Shown piece by piece: positions 1-9,066 of a stretch of DNA of 64,000 nt. The stretch spans positions 3,348,001-3,412,000 of the forward strand of contig NZ_OZ241356.1 in the NCBI RefSeq assembly GCF_965200405.1, in the 5' to 3' direction. The stretch's first letter is position 1, and every line of letters starts with the position of its first letter. Both the position numbers and the translations under genes were made by a program. Origin of the DNA: Glacieibacterium sp965200405 (GTDB lineage: Bacteria > Pseudomonadota > Alphaproteobacteria > Sphingomonadales > Sphingomonadaceae). Below the pieces are notes generated by a model, which saw only the letters and a program-made list of their open reading frames with translations, was not told the origin of the DNA and ran no database searches.

Positions 1-135
1 GAACAGTCCCGCTGGTGGGAACTGGACAAGGCCGCCCTGCGCCGCATGATCGCCAACGACGCCGCGACGGCGTTCGCGCCGGCCGCGGGCGGTATCGCCG
101 CCGCGGTCGCCCGGGCACGCGGCATCGCGCCGTGA
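1..135 (+). CDS. 3' end of an unidentified protein (partial)
   Basis: An open frame enters from the window edge and stops at TGA 133-135, giving the last 44 residues of a protein ending in an Ala-rich stretch (…ARARGIAP). The stop overlaps the GTG start of the next glycosyltransferase (GTGA), so it is probably the preceding gene of the same exopolysaccharide operon. There is too little sequence to name a family. Confidence 0.6.
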   Translation, partial: EQSRWWELDKAALRRMIANDAATAFAPAAGGIAAAVARARGIAP

Positions 136-1040
136 CGCCGCCGCGCGCCTCGGTCATCATCCCGCACCTCAACACGCCGGACCTGCTGGCGCGGTGCCTT
201 GCCTCGGTCGTCGCGCAGCAACTCGACCAGGGCGACTTCGAGGTCATCGTCGTCGACAACGGCTCGACCGTCTCTCTCGATGACGTCCGCACCGCATATC
301 CCGCAGTCGCCTTCCTCGACGAGTCCGAACCCGGGCCGGGGCTGGCGCGCAATCTCGGCGCCGCCCATGCCAAGGCGCCGGTGCTCGCCTTCATCGATGC
401 CGATTGCCGCGCCGCGCCGGGCTGGCTGCAGGCCGCGGTCGACGCCGTGGAGATCGATCCCGAGCACGTCGTCGCCGGCGGCGCGATTGACATCGACACG
501 GTCGACCCCCGGCACATGACCGGGATGGAGGCCTATGAGTCGGTCTTCGGCTTTCGCCAGAAATGGTACATCGCCAAGCGCCGCTTTTCGGTGACCGCGA
601 ACCTGGCGATGGGCGCTGCCATCCACCGTGCCGTCGGGCCCTTCGCCGGCATCGACACCGCCGAGGATCTCGACTGGGGCCAGCGCGCGACCGCCAGGGG
701 CTATCCCCCGCGTTATGTCGAGGCGATGCTGGTCTATCACCCGGCACGGCCCGATTTCGACAGCATGGCGCGTAAGTGGCGGCGGCTGATCCATCACACC
801 GCGACCGCCGACCGGCTGGCGCACCGGACGCGCTGGCCGTGGCGGCTGAAAGCGGCGGCGCTGGTGCTCGCGGTTCCGGTGCAGGCGGCGCGGCTGCTAA
901 CTTCGCCACGCCTCGCGGGCCTGGGCAATCGCTGTCGCGGCGTGCTGGCGCTGGCTCGCATCAACCTGTTCCGCAGCGCCGAGATGCTCCGCGCCGCGCG
1001 ACCCTCCCAGGCTGGCGGCGCGACCTCATGGAATCGCTGA
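132..1040 (+). CDS. Family 2 glycosyltransferase
   Basis: A 302-residue GT-A fold glycosyltransferase predicted to transfer a sugar from a nucleotide donor during exopolysaccharide assembly at the cytoplasmic face of the membrane. Visible are the N-terminal strand SVIIPHLNT, the VDNGS turn (about 41-45), a DAD metal-binding motif (FIDADC, 89-91) and a later AEDLDW acidic motif typical of the family. The frame is open further upstream, but GTG 132 is chosen because the homology begins there and it overlaps the previous stop (GTGA). It overlaps the next glycosyltransferase by 13 bases. The acceptor and the sugar cannot be told from sequence. Confidence 0.85.
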   Translation: MTPPRASVIIPHLNTPDLLARCLASVVAQQLDQGDFEVIVVDNGSTVSLDDVRTAYPAVAFLDESEPGPGLARNLGAAHAKAPVLAFIDADCRAAPGWLQAAVDAVEIDPEHVVAGGAIDIDTVDPRHMTGMEAYESVFGFRQKWYIAKRRFSVTANLAMGAAIHRAVGPFAGIDTAEDLDWGQRATARGYPPRYVEAMLVYHPARPDFDSMARKWRRLIHHTATADRLAHRTRWPWRLKAAALVLAVPVQAARLLTSPRLAGLGNRCRGVLALARINLFRSAEMLRAARPSQAGGATSWNR

Positions 1041-2050
1041 TCCCGGCCCGGCTGGGCGTCGTGCTGGTCAACTGGCGCGGCGCAGCGGACACCGTCGAAT
1101 GCCTCGAAGCGCTGTTGCGCAGCGATTGTCCGCTTCGCGTCGTCGTCGTCGACAATGCATCGGGAGACGGCTCGGCGGAGGCCATCGAGGCTTGGGCGAG
1201 CGGCGACCGCCCTGCCCCGCCCGTTGCAGGCTCGCTGGCACGACTGACCGATCCGCCGTTGCCAAAGCCGCTGGCGTTGACCCGCCTGACTGCTGCGCAG
1301 AGCCTGATCGACGACGCCCGGGCGGCACTGACCCTGATCGATTCGGGCGGAAATCTCGGTTTTGCCGGGGGAAACAACGTCGGTGTCCGGCACCTGCTCC
1401 GCGACCCCGGCATCGACTATATCTGGCTGCTCAACAACGACACGGTGGTCGAACCCGATGCCGCGGCGGCGCTGGTGGCGCGGATGGATGCGACGCCGAA
1501 CGTCGGCATGTGCGGCACGGTCGTGCGCTTTTATCACCGGCCCGACACCATCCAGGCGCTCGGCGGCAGCAGCTTCGACATGCGGACCGGCCAGTCGCGT
1601 CATATCGGCAACGGACAGCCGGCCAGCGCCCCGATCGATTCGGCGCGGGTCATCGGCGAGACGGCGATGGTGCTGGGCGCTTCGCTCGCCGTGTCGCGGC
1701 CGTTCCTCGACGTCGTTGGATTGATGGAGGAACGCTATTTCCTCTACTTCGAGGAGATCGACTGGGCGGTCCGTAACGATGGGCGCTTTCGCACCGCATT
1801 CGCCGACAAGGCGGTGGTCTATCACAAGGAAGGCGGCTCGATCGGTTCGAGCGGCACTGCCGGCACGCGCAGCACCACGTCCGAATATTACCTGCTGCGG
1901 TCGCGCCTGCAATTCGTCCGCCGCCACCGGCCAAAGCTGCTGCCTGTCCACTATGCGCTCGCCGTGACGCAGATCGCGCGGCGGCTGCTGCGCGGGCAGC
2001 CGAAGAAGGCGTTGGTGATGACAAGAGCCCTTTTGGGGCTTGCGTATTGA
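1028..2050 (+). CDS. Family 2 glycosyltransferase, rhamnosyltransferase-like
   Basis: A 340-residue GT2 enzyme. The N-terminus VVLVNWRG, VDNAS (41-45), NLGFAGGNN (about 109-117), LLNNDT (134-139) and FEEIDW (about 241-246) form the pattern of WbbL-like rhamnosyltransferases. With rfbACDB about 3.5 kb downstream, transfer of rhamnose from dTDP-L-rhamnose is a reasonable inference but not proven. ATG 1028 lies inside the end of the previous gene, showing translational coupling. Other GT2 donors cannot be excluded. Confidence 0.85.
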   Translation: MESLIPARLGVVLVNWRGAADTVECLEALLRSDCPLRVVVVDNASGDGSAEAIEAWASGDRPAPPVAGSLARLTDPPLPKPLALTRLTAAQSLIDDARAALTLIDSGGNLGFAGGNNVGVRHLLRDPGIDYIWLLNNDTVVEPDAAAALVARMDATPNVGMCGTVVRFYHRPDTIQALGGSSFDMRTGQSRHIGNGQPASAPIDSARVIGETAMVLGASLAVSRPFLDVVGLMEERYFLYFEEIDWAVRNDGRFRTAFADKAVVYHKEGGSIGSSGTAGTRSTTSEYYLLRSRLQFVRRHRPKLLPVHYALAVTQIARRLLRGQPKKALVMTRALLGLAY

Positions 2051-2107
2051 CGCAAGCCCGCGCGCGGGGTTTACGCGGTTCGGGAAGTTTTTTTCGGGAG
2101 TATGGGC

Positions 2108-3073
2108 ATGGGCAAGATCAACCGGTCAGTATTTGCGGTCAGCGTCGCTGCACTCGCACTGACATCGGCGTGCGACAAGAACAAGGCGCCGAGCGGGCAG
2201 GTCGTTGCCACCGTCAATGGCCAGGACATCACTGTCCATGAGCTGAACTCCGAGCTGCAGTTGATCCGCGCCCCCGCCAACGCACCCAAGAAGGAAGTTT
2301 CCCAGGTCGCCCTCGCTCGCGTCGTCGAGCGCCGCATGCTGGCCGACGTCGCCCGCAAGCGCGGCCTCGACAAGAACCCGCAGTTCCTGCTGGCCCAGCG
2401 CCGCGTCGACGACGGCCTGCTCGTCCAGGCTCTGCAGGCCGATGTCGCCCGCCAAGTCCCCGCGACGACGCGCGAGGCTGCGCAGAAGTTCATCGACCAG
2501 AACCCCAATTTGTTCGCCGAGCGCAAGATCTTCCAGATCGACCAGATCCAGTTCCTGCGCCCCAACAACATCGGCGAGCTCGGCCTCGGCCCCGCCAAGA
2601 CCATGAGCGATGTCGCCCAGGTCCTGACCAACGCCAAGATCGAATTCCGCCGCGCGCCGACGCAGCTCGACGCGCTCGCGACCAACCCGGTGCTGACCGC
2701 CGAGATCATGCGCATCACGGCGCGCAATCCGGAGGAGGTCTTCATGTTCGCCGACCAGCCGCAGGGCGCCCCGGCCCCGGTGATGTTCGTCAATCACGTC
2801 ACCGGCGTCCGCGTCGACCCGTTCATCGGCGAGAAGGCGATCGCCTTCGCGCAGCAGCTGCTGCAGCGTCTCGAGGTGCAGAAGCGCCTGCAGACCGACC
2901 TGGCGAAATTCACTGCCGACGCCAAGCCGAACATCAAATACGCCGCCGGCTACAGCGCTCCGCCGGCAGCCAAGCCCGCCGCCGCTCCCGGCACCGCGAT
3001 CCCCGGAGCAACGACGCCACCGGCCGCAACCTCGACACCGGCTGCAACGACGCCGGCCACACCGAAGACTTGA
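2108..3073 (+). CDS. EpsD-like peptidyl-prolyl isomerase lipoprotein
   Basis: A 321-residue exported protein resembling the SurA N-terminal/EpsD-type cis-trans isomerases found in exosortase-linked exopolysaccharide loci. A signal peptide ends in a lipobox-like LTSAC with Cys22. It is followed by VVATVNGQDITVHELN, the usual start of SurA-N domains, then a helical region. The C-terminal 45 or so residues are Pro/Ala/Thr-rich and probably disordered. ATG 2108 is preferred over ATG 2102 because CGGGAG (2095-2100) is only 1 base from the latter but 7 from the former. No complete parvulin domain is obvious, so it may be a chaperone rather than an active isomerase. Confidence 0.75.
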   Translation: MGKINRSVFAVSVAALALTSACDKNKAPSGQVVATVNGQDITVHELNSELQLIRAPANAPKKEVSQVALARVVERRMLADVARKRGLDKNPQFLLAQRRVDDGLLVQALQADVARQVPATTREAAQKFIDQNPNLFAERKIFQIDQIQFLRPNNIGELGLGPAKTMSDVAQVLTNAKIEFRRAPTQLDALATNPVLTAEIMRITARNPEEVFMFADQPQGAPAPVMFVNHVTGVRVDPFIGEKAIAFAQQLLQRLEVQKRLQTDLAKFTADAKPNIKYAAGYSAPPAAKPAAAPGTAIPGATTPPAATSTPAATTPATPKT

Positions 3074-3159
3074 TCGACGCCGGCGGATAATCCGCTGGTG
3101 TTCATCCGATCGAAACACCGGGTCCGCATGAGCATGTCGGCTGGCGGAGGGGCGACGCG

Positions 3160-4329
3160 ATGACGAAACCATTCCGCATCGGACTGGCATGGCACTCGAC
3201 ACGGTCGAGCAACCTCGGCGTCGGGGCCCTGACCGTCGGCAACATGGCGCTCGCCAGTGCTGCCGCCATGCGTGTCGGCCTTGACGCCCAGTTCGTCGTG
3301 TTCAGCCCACGCGAAACCGGGCCGCCCTATGTCGAGGATGTCGAAACCCGCGTCATCGACGGCCGCTACATGACCTCGCGCAAGGGCTTCCTCGCCGACG
3401 TCGGCAACCTCGACATCATGCTCGATATCGGCGCCGGCGACAGCTTCACCGATATCTACCCCCGCAAGCGCTTTCTCTATCTATGGGGTACCAAGGCGCT
3501 TACCGTGGCGCGCAGCGTGCCGCTGATCTTCTCGCCGCAGACCATCGGGCCGTTCACCAAGGTCTTCGAGACGCGCCTCGCCGCCTGGGCGCTGAACCGG
3601 GCCGCTGCGGTATTCGCCCGCGATCCCCTGTCGTTCGCCGCGCTGAAGGACCTTGCGCCGCGCGCCCCGGGCTTCCAGGTCATCGACGTCGCCTTCGCCC
3701 TGCCCTTCACCGCCCAACCCAAGGCCGAGGAGAAGGTCCGCGTCGGCCTCAACATCTCGGGCCTGTTGTACAATCGCGGCTACAGCGGCGGTAACGAGTT
3801 CGGCATCGAGGTCGACTACCGGGCGCTCAACCACCTGCTGATCGAGCGCTTCGCCGCGATGCCCGGCGTCGAGGTCCACCTCGTCGGCCATGTCTTCGCG
3901 CCCAACCAGCCACGCGACGACGACGGCGCCACCGCCGACGCCCTCGCTGCGCAATATCCCGGTCTCGTGCGCGCCCCCCATTTCACGACGCCGGGCGAAG
4001 CCAAGTCGTATATCTCGGGCCTCGACTTCCTGGTCGGCGGTCGCATGCACGCGACGATCGCGGCCTATTCGAGCGGCGTGCCGGTGGTGCCGATCTCCTA
4101 CAGCCGCAAATTCGAGGGGCTGTTCGGCGGGCTCGGCTACAAGTGGCTGGTGCCGGTCCGCGGCCTCAGCACCGAGGCTGCCGCCGACTATGTCATCGAC
4201 GCCTTCGAGCGCCGCGCCGAACTCGCCACCGACATCGGCAAGGGCCTGAAGGTCGTCGAACAGGGCCTGGAAACCTATATCGCGGAGCTGGCGATGCACT
4301 TCGCCGCTGCTGCCGCGCGCCGGCCCTGA
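3160..4329 (+). CDS. Polysaccharide pyruvyl transferase family protein
   Basis: A 389-residue protein of the polysaccharide pyruvyl transferase family (PF04230, CsaB/WcaK-like). The family uses phosphoenolpyruvate to add ketal pyruvate to sugars and so gives the polymer negative charge. Seen here are the N-terminal Gly-rich segment NLGVGALTVGN, the acidic loop DIGAGDSFTDIY (about 89-100), SPQTIGPF, and a C-terminal GGRMHATI motif near residue 292. A GGAGGGG ribosome-binding site at 3146-3152 supports the ATG. The FrhB-type gene follows after 7 bases, a pairing often seen in exopolysaccharide loci. Confidence 0.82.
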   Translation: MTKPFRIGLAWHSTRSSNLGVGALTVGNMALASAAAMRVGLDAQFVVFSPRETGPPYVEDVETRVIDGRYMTSRKGFLADVGNLDIMLDIGAGDSFTDIYPRKRFLYLWGTKALTVARSVPLIFSPQTIGPFTKVFETRLAAWALNRAAAVFARDPLSFAALKDLAPRAPGFQVIDVAFALPFTAQPKAEEKVRVGLNISGLLYNRGYSGGNEFGIEVDYRALNHLLIERFAAMPGVEVHLVGHVFAPNQPRDDDGATADALAAQYPGLVRAPHFTTPGEAKSYISGLDFLVGGRMHATIAAYSSGVPVVPISYSRKFEGLFGGLGYKWLVPVRGLSTEAAADYVIDAFERRAELATDIGKGLKVVEQGLETYIAELAMHFAAAAARRP

Positions 4330-4336
4330 GCCCCGC

Positions 4337-5551
4337 GTGATCCCGTCGCCGACCCTTGCCCTGGTGGCACGCGGCCAGCTGTGCACCGGCTGCGGGCTGT
4401 GTGCCGGCATCGGCGGCGGCGCGGTGACCATGGCGATGACAGAGCCGGGCTACCTACGCCCCGTCCAGTCCGCCACGCTCGATGCGGCGCGGGAGCAGGG
4501 CATCGCCGCCGCCTGCCCCGCCGTCACCATCGACGAGCGCCCCGTCGCGCCCAACGACGATGCGCTTTGGGGACCTTGGCACAGCGTCGGCACCGGCTAT
4601 GCGACCGACGCGGCGTTGCGCCACCAAGCATCGTCGGGGGGCATGATCTCGGCCCTGCTGACACATGCGCTGGCGACCGGGCTGGTCGATTTCGTCGTCC
4701 AGACCGGGGCCGACCCCGTGCTGCCGCTGGCCAATGCGACGGGCGTGTCCCGCGATGCCGCGGCGGTCATGGCGGCGGCCGGGTCACGCTACACCGCCTC
4801 CGCACCACTCGCCGAGCTCGACCGCTGGCTCGCCATGCCGGGCAAATTCGCCTTCGTCGGCAAGCCGTGCGACGTCTCCGCCCTTCGCGCCCGCGCCCGT
4901 CTCGACCCGCGCGTCGACGCCAAGGTGCCGCTGATGCTGGCATTCTTCTGCGCCGGCATCCCCAGCGCCGCCGGGACGCGCCGCATCCTCGACCGGCTCG
5001 GCGTCGCCGAAAGCGACGTCGCGACCTTCCGCTACCGCGGCGACGGCTGGCCCGGCTATGCCACCGCGACGCGCCACGACGGCAGCAGCGAGCGCATGTC
5101 CTACGCCGACAGCTGGGGCGATATCCTGTCCAAGCAGGTCCAGTTCCGCTGCAAGATCTGCCCCGACGCGGTCGGCGGCGATGCCGATGTCGCTGCCGCC
5201 GATGCCTGGTACGGCGACGAGCGCGGTTATCCCAGCTTCGAGGAGCAGGATGGCCGCAGCCTCGTCATGGCGCGAACCGCTGCCGGACAAGCCATCCTCG
5301 ACGCCGCGGTCGCCGCCGGCGCGGTGCGGGTCGAGCCGCTCGCTATCGCCGAAATCGTCCGGATGCAGCCTGCCCAGGCGCGTCGCAAGCGCCAGATCCT
5401 GTCCCGGCTGGCGGCCTTGGCGGTTGCCCAGCGGCCGGTGCCCCGCTATCGCGGCGTCGGCGTCGTTGCTGCGGCGCGACAGGAGAGCCTGGTCGCACAG
5501 GCGAAGAGCTTTGCCGGGTTGCTCAGGCGACTGGTCAAAGGTCGGGCGTAA
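4337..5551 (+). CDS. FrhB/FdhB-family Fe-S flavoprotein (coenzyme F420 hydrogenase beta-like)
   Basis: A 404-residue protein of the coenzyme F420 hydrogenase/dehydrogenase beta-subunit family. An N-terminal ferredoxin-like cluster CTGCGLC (Cys16, 19, 22) is followed by HQASSGGMIS, FVGKPCDVSALR (about 172-183) and CKICPD (Cys272 and 275), the usual order in this family. Homologues recur in bacterial polysaccharide clusters, often beside pyruvyl transferases, where F420 is not expected and the reaction is unknown. GTG 4337 is the start, with C-terminal basic residues. I infer a flavin- and Fe-S-dependent redox step on the polymer or its precursor. Confidence 0.8.
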   Translation: MIPSPTLALVARGQLCTGCGLCAGIGGGAVTMAMTEPGYLRPVQSATLDAAREQGIAAACPAVTIDERPVAPNDDALWGPWHSVGTGYATDAALRHQASSGGMISALLTHALATGLVDFVVQTGADPVLPLANATGVSRDAAAVMAAAGSRYTASAPLAELDRWLAMPGKFAFVGKPCDVSALRARARLDPRVDAKVPLMLAFFCAGIPSAAGTRRILDRLGVAESDVATFRYRGDGWPGYATATRHDGSSERMSYADSWGDILSKQVQFRCKICPDAVGGDADVAAADAWYGDERGYPSFEEQDGRSLVMARTAAGQAILDAAVAAGAVRVEPLAIAEIVRMQPAQARRKRQILSRLAALAVAQRPVPRYRGVGVVAAARQESLVAQAKSFAGLLRRLVKGRA

Positions 5552-5560
5552 GGGATTGCA

Positions 5561-6439
5561 ATGGCACGACGCGGTATCATCCTGGCAGGCGGCTCCGGCA
5601 CCCGGCTATACCCGCTGACCAAGCCGGTCTCCAAGCAGCTGATGCCGGTCTACGACAAGCCGATGATCTATTACCCGCTGTCGGTGCTGATGCTCGCGGG
5701 CATCCGCGAGGTGCTGATCATCACCACGCCGAACGACAGCGCCGCCTTTCGTCACCTGCTCGAAGACGGCTCGCAATGGGGCATGAAGATCGAATACGCC
5801 GTTCAGCCCGAGCCCAAGGGGCTGGCGCAGGCCTATCACATCGGCGCCGACTTCATCGGTGACCAGCCCTCGGTGCTGATCCTGGGCGACAACATCTTCT
5901 ACGGCCATGGCCTGCCCGAGCTGCTGACGCGCGCCGATGCTCGCACCGAGGGCGCCACCGTGTTCGGCTATTACGTCAAGGACCCGCAGGCGTACGGCGT
6001 GGTGTCGTTCGACGCCACCGGCCGCGCCGCGACGATCGAGGAAAAGCCCGTCGCGCCGAAGTCGAACTACGCGGTGACCGGCCTCTACTTCTACGACGGC
6101 GACGCGGTCCGGCTGGCGCGCGACATCGTTCCCAGCCCACGCGGCGAACTGGAGATCACCGACCTCAACCGCGCCTACCTGACCGCCGGCAAGCTCGAGG
6201 TCGAGCAGATGGGCCGCGGCTTCGCCTGGCTCGACACCGGCACGCACGGCTCGCTGCTCGACGCGGCACTGTATGTCCGCATCGTCGAGGAGCGGCAGGG
6301 CCTGAAGATCTGCTGCCCCGAGGAGATCGCCTGGCGCCAGGGCTTTATCGACGCCGCGCAACTGGAGCGCATCGCCGAACCGCTGCGCAAGAGTGGCTAC
6401 GGCGAATATCTGCTCGACCAGCTGAGGATGAACGGGTGA
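5561..6439 (+). CDS. rfbA: Glucose-1-phosphate thymidylyltransferase
   Basis: A 292-residue enzyme that makes dTDP-glucose from glucose-1-phosphate and dTTP, the first step to dTDP-L-rhamnose. The nucleotidyltransferase signature GIILAGGSGTRLYPLT opens the protein, followed by SKQLMPVYDKPMIYYPLS and the GDNIFYG metal/sugar motif. Length and motif order match RmlA/RfbA. It starts 9 bases after the FrhB-like gene, and its stop overlaps the rfbC start (GTGA), so the four rhamnose genes form one coupled block inside the exopolysaccharide operon. Confidence 0.96.
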   Translation: MARRGIILAGGSGTRLYPLTKPVSKQLMPVYDKPMIYYPLSVLMLAGIREVLIITTPNDSAAFRHLLEDGSQWGMKIEYAVQPEPKGLAQAYHIGADFIGDQPSVLILGDNIFYGHGLPELLTRADARTEGATVFGYYVKDPQAYGVVSFDATGRAATIEEKPVAPKSNYAVTGLYFYDGDAVRLARDIVPSPRGELEITDLNRAYLTAGKLEVEQMGRGFAWLDTGTHGSLLDAALYVRIVEERQGLKICCPEEIAWRQGFIDAAQLERIAEPLRKSGYGEYLLDQLRMNG

Positions 6440-6981
6440 TCGTCACCGACACCGCCCTGCCCGGCGTCAAGCTGATCGAACCGAAGGTGTTCGGCGACGA
6501 CCGCGGCTTCTTCCTCGAAAGCTGGAACGCGCGGGCCTTTGCCGAGGCCGGCATCGACGAGCGCTTCGTCCAGGACAATCACAGCCGCTCGGCGCGCAAT
6601 GTGCTGCGCGGGCTGCATTACCAGATCGTCGAGCCGCAGGGTAAGCTGGTCCGCGTCGTCGATGGCGCGGTGTTCGACGTCGCCGTCGACGTCCGCCGCT
6701 CGTCGCCGCACTTCGGCAAATGGGTCGGCTATGAACTCAGCGCCGCCAACAAGCGCATGCTGTGGGTGCCGCCGGGCTTTGCGCACGGCTTCGTCGTGCT
6801 GAGCGATACCGCCGACTTCCTGTATAAATGCACCACTTTGTACGCTCCGGCGCACGAGCGCAGCATCGCCTGGAACGACCCGGCGATCGGCATCGACTGG
6901 CCGCTCGACGGCGCAACGCCGCTGCTGTCGGGCAAGGATGCGGCGGCGGTGACGCTGGCCGAGGCGGAGGTTTTCGCATGA
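6436..6981 (+). CDS. rfbC: dTDP-4-dehydrorhamnose 3,5-epimerase
   Basis: A 181-residue cupin-fold epimerase, third enzyme of dTDP-L-rhamnose synthesis. DRGFFLESWN, DNHSRS, and the RGLHYQ segment carrying the catalytic His are all present, as is the KLVRVVDGAVFDVAVDVR strand pair typical of RmlC. WVPPGFAHGF follows in the usual place. GTG 6436 overlaps the rfbA stop, and the gene's own stop overlaps the rfbD ATG (ATGA). Confidence 0.96.
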   Translation: MIVTDTALPGVKLIEPKVFGDDRGFFLESWNARAFAEAGIDERFVQDNHSRSARNVLRGLHYQIVEPQGKLVRVVDGAVFDVAVDVRRSSPHFGKWVGYELSAANKRMLWVPPGFAHGFVVLSDTADFLYKCTTLYAPAHERSIAWNDPAIGIDWPLDGATPLLSGKDAAAVTLAEAEVFA

Positions 6982-7832
6982 GGGTCCTGATCGCCGGCAG
7001 CGGCGGCCAGCTCGGCCGGGCACTCCAGGCGAGCGCGCCCGAGGGCGTCACCGTCATCGCACCGCCCGAAGCCGACTTCGACATCACCGGCGCCGACACC
7101 GTGGCGCGCGTCGTCGCCGAGGCCCGGCCCGACCTGGTGTTCAACGCCGCCGCCTATACCGCCGTCGACAAGGCCGAGGCCGACGAGACGCTGGCACGAC
7201 TGGTCAACGTCAACGCCGTCGGGCTGCTCGCGGCCGCCGCGCGCAATGCCGGTGCGAAATTCGCGCATGTCTCCACCGACTTCGTCTTCGACGGCTCGGC
7301 GCACAGCCCGTATCTGCCCGACGCCACGCCGAACCCGCTCGGCGCCTATGGCCGGACCAAGGCCGACGGCGAAGTCGCGGCGCGCGAGTTCCATCCGTCG
7401 CCGCTGATCGTCCGCACCGCCTGGGTCTATGCGGCACAGGGCAATAATTTCGTCCGCACCATGCTCCGCCTGATGGGCGAGCGCGACGAGTTGAAGGTCG
7501 TCGCCGACCAGATCGGCTCCCCGACCCATGTGCCGACGCTGGCGCGGACCCTATGGGCGCTGGCCGATCACGGCGGCACCTTCCACGCCACCGACGCCGG
7601 TGTCGCCAGCTGGTACGACTTCGCCGTCGCGATCCGCGAGGAGGCACTCGCCGCCGGCCTGCCGATCCGCGCCGAACGCGTGTTGCCGATCCGCACCGCC
7701 GACTATCCGACCCCGGCGCAGCGCCCGTCGTACGGCGTCCTCGACAAGACCGCGACCTGGGCGATCACCGGCCCGGCCCGTCACTGGCGCGAGGAATTGC
7801 GCGACTGCATCAAGGACATCGCTCGTGGCTAA
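6978..7832 (+). CDS. rfbD: dTDP-4-dehydrorhamnose reductase
   Basis: A 284-residue short-chain-type reductase producing dTDP-L-rhamnose. The N-terminal Rossmann motif is GSGGQLG. VFNAAAYTAVDKAE, STDFVFDG and the catalytic YGRTK motif follow in standard RmlD order. The open frame extends upstream, but ATG 6978 overlaps the rfbC stop and begins exactly at the Rossmann fold. It overlaps rfbB by 8 bases. Confidence 0.96.
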   Translation: MRVLIAGSGGQLGRALQASAPEGVTVIAPPEADFDITGADTVARVVAEARPDLVFNAAAYTAVDKAEADETLARLVNVNAVGLLAAAARNAGAKFAHVSTDFVFDGSAHSPYLPDATPNPLGAYGRTKADGEVAAREFHPSPLIVRTAWVYAAQGNNFVRTMLRLMGERDELKVVADQIGSPTHVPTLARTLWALADHGGTFHATDAGVASWYDFAVAIREEALAAGLPIRAERVLPIRTADYPTPAQRPSYGVLDKTATWAITGPARHWREELRDCIKDIARG

Positions 7833-8919
7833 TTTGCTCGTCACCGGCGGCGCCGGCTTCATCGGTGCGAACTTCGTGCACTACTGGCGCGAGCAGCACC
7901 CCGGCGACCAGATCGTCGTCCTCGATTCGCTGACCTACGCCGGCAACCGCGCCAATCTCGCGGGTGTGAACGCCGTCGAACTGGTCGAAGCCGATATCCG
8001 CGACGAAGACACCGCCACGACCCTGCTCCGCGACCGCGCCATCGATACGCTCGTCCACTTCGCCGCGGAGAGCCACGTCGACCGTTCGATCCACGGTCCC
8101 GACGCCTTCATTGACACCAATATCCTCGGCACCCACAGCCTGTTGAAGGCGGCGCGCACCGTCTGGCTGTCGGGGGACGGAAAGCCGCACCGCTTCCATC
8201 ACGTCTCGACCGACGAGGTCTATGGCTCGCTCGGTCCGGACGACGCGGCGTTCAGCGAGACGACGCCCTATTCGCCGAATTCGCCCTATTCCGCCTCGAA
8301 AGCCGCTTCCGACCATCTGGTTCGCGCCTATCACCATACCTACGGCCTGCAGGTCACGACCTCGAACTGCTCCAACAACTACGGCCCGTATCAATTCCCC
8401 GAAAAGTTGATCCCGCTGTTCCTGATCAACGCGCTGCACGGCCGCGCCCTGCCTATCTACGGCGACGGCATGAACGTCCGCGACTGGCTGCATGTCGAGG
8501 ATCATTGCCGCGGCATCGAGGCGGTGCTCCAGCGCGGCCGCGTCGGCGAGACCTATTGCATCGGCGGCGGCGAGGAGTTGGCAAACCTGACGGTGATCGA
8601 CACGCTGTGCGCTGCGGTCGACGCAGCCTTTGCCGGCGATCCCGGACTGGCCCAGCGCTATCCCGACGCGCCGGCCGCAAGGGGCCTGCCGACCGACAGC
8701 CTCAAGACCTGGGTCAAGGACCGTCCCGGCCACGACCGCCGCTACGCTATCGACGAGACCAAGGCCCGCGACGAGCTCGGCTACCGGCCGGCACGCGATT
8801 TCAAGGCCGGCTTCGCCGCGACCCTCGCCTGGTATATCGCCAACGAGCCGTGGTGGCGCAGCATCCTCGACGGCAGCTACCGCGACTGGGTCGAAGCCAA
8901 CTACGCCGGCCGCGGTTGA
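7825..8919 (+). CDS. rfbB: dTDP-glucose 4,6-dehydratase
   Basis: A 364-residue extended SDR enzyme converting dTDP-glucose to the 4-keto-6-deoxy intermediate. TGGAGFIGANF opens the NAD-binding fold, HFAAESHVDRSI and STDEVYG carry family residues, and YSASKAASDH contains the catalytic Tyr and Lys. Length is normal for RmlB. The start is GTG 7825, inside the end of rfbD; the much longer upstream frame is not homologous. It is the last gene of the block, and its stop overlaps a promoter-like -35 element. Confidence 0.96.
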   Translation: MANLLVTGGAGFIGANFVHYWREQHPGDQIVVLDSLTYAGNRANLAGVNAVELVEADIRDEDTATTLLRDRAIDTLVHFAAESHVDRSIHGPDAFIDTNILGTHSLLKAARTVWLSGDGKPHRFHHVSTDEVYGSLGPDDAAFSETTPYSPNSPYSASKAASDHLVRAYHHTYGLQVTTSNCSNNYGPYQFPEKLIPLFLINALHGRALPIYGDGMNVRDWLHVEDHCRGIEAVLQRGRVGETYCIGGGEELANLTVIDTLCAAVDAAFAGDPGLAQRYPDAPAARGLPTDSLKTWVKDRPGHDRRYAIDETKARDELGYRPARDFKAGFAATLAWYIANEPWWRSILDGSYRDWVEANYAGRG

Positions 8920-8942
8920 CATTTTGAACCTAATGGGATAAT
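8916..8942 (+). promoter_or_regulatory. Candidate sigma-70 promoter for nhaA
   Basis: TTGACA at 8916-8921 overlaps the rfbB stop, and GATAAT lies at 8937-8942, a spacing of 15 bases, slightly short of the optimum. It would give nhaA and the DUF1345 gene their own transcript with a 5' leader of about 115 bases. Seen by eye only. Confidence 0.4.
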
Positions 8943-9066
8943 GGCTTTGAGTTGAGCCAGTGGCGCCCGGCCCGATCGACTCGCCTCTCTGAAACGGCGG
9001 CGCCGGTTACAGCGTTTTCCGCGTTATCATCTGAACTTTCATTCCACTTCCGAGCAAGAGGCGACG

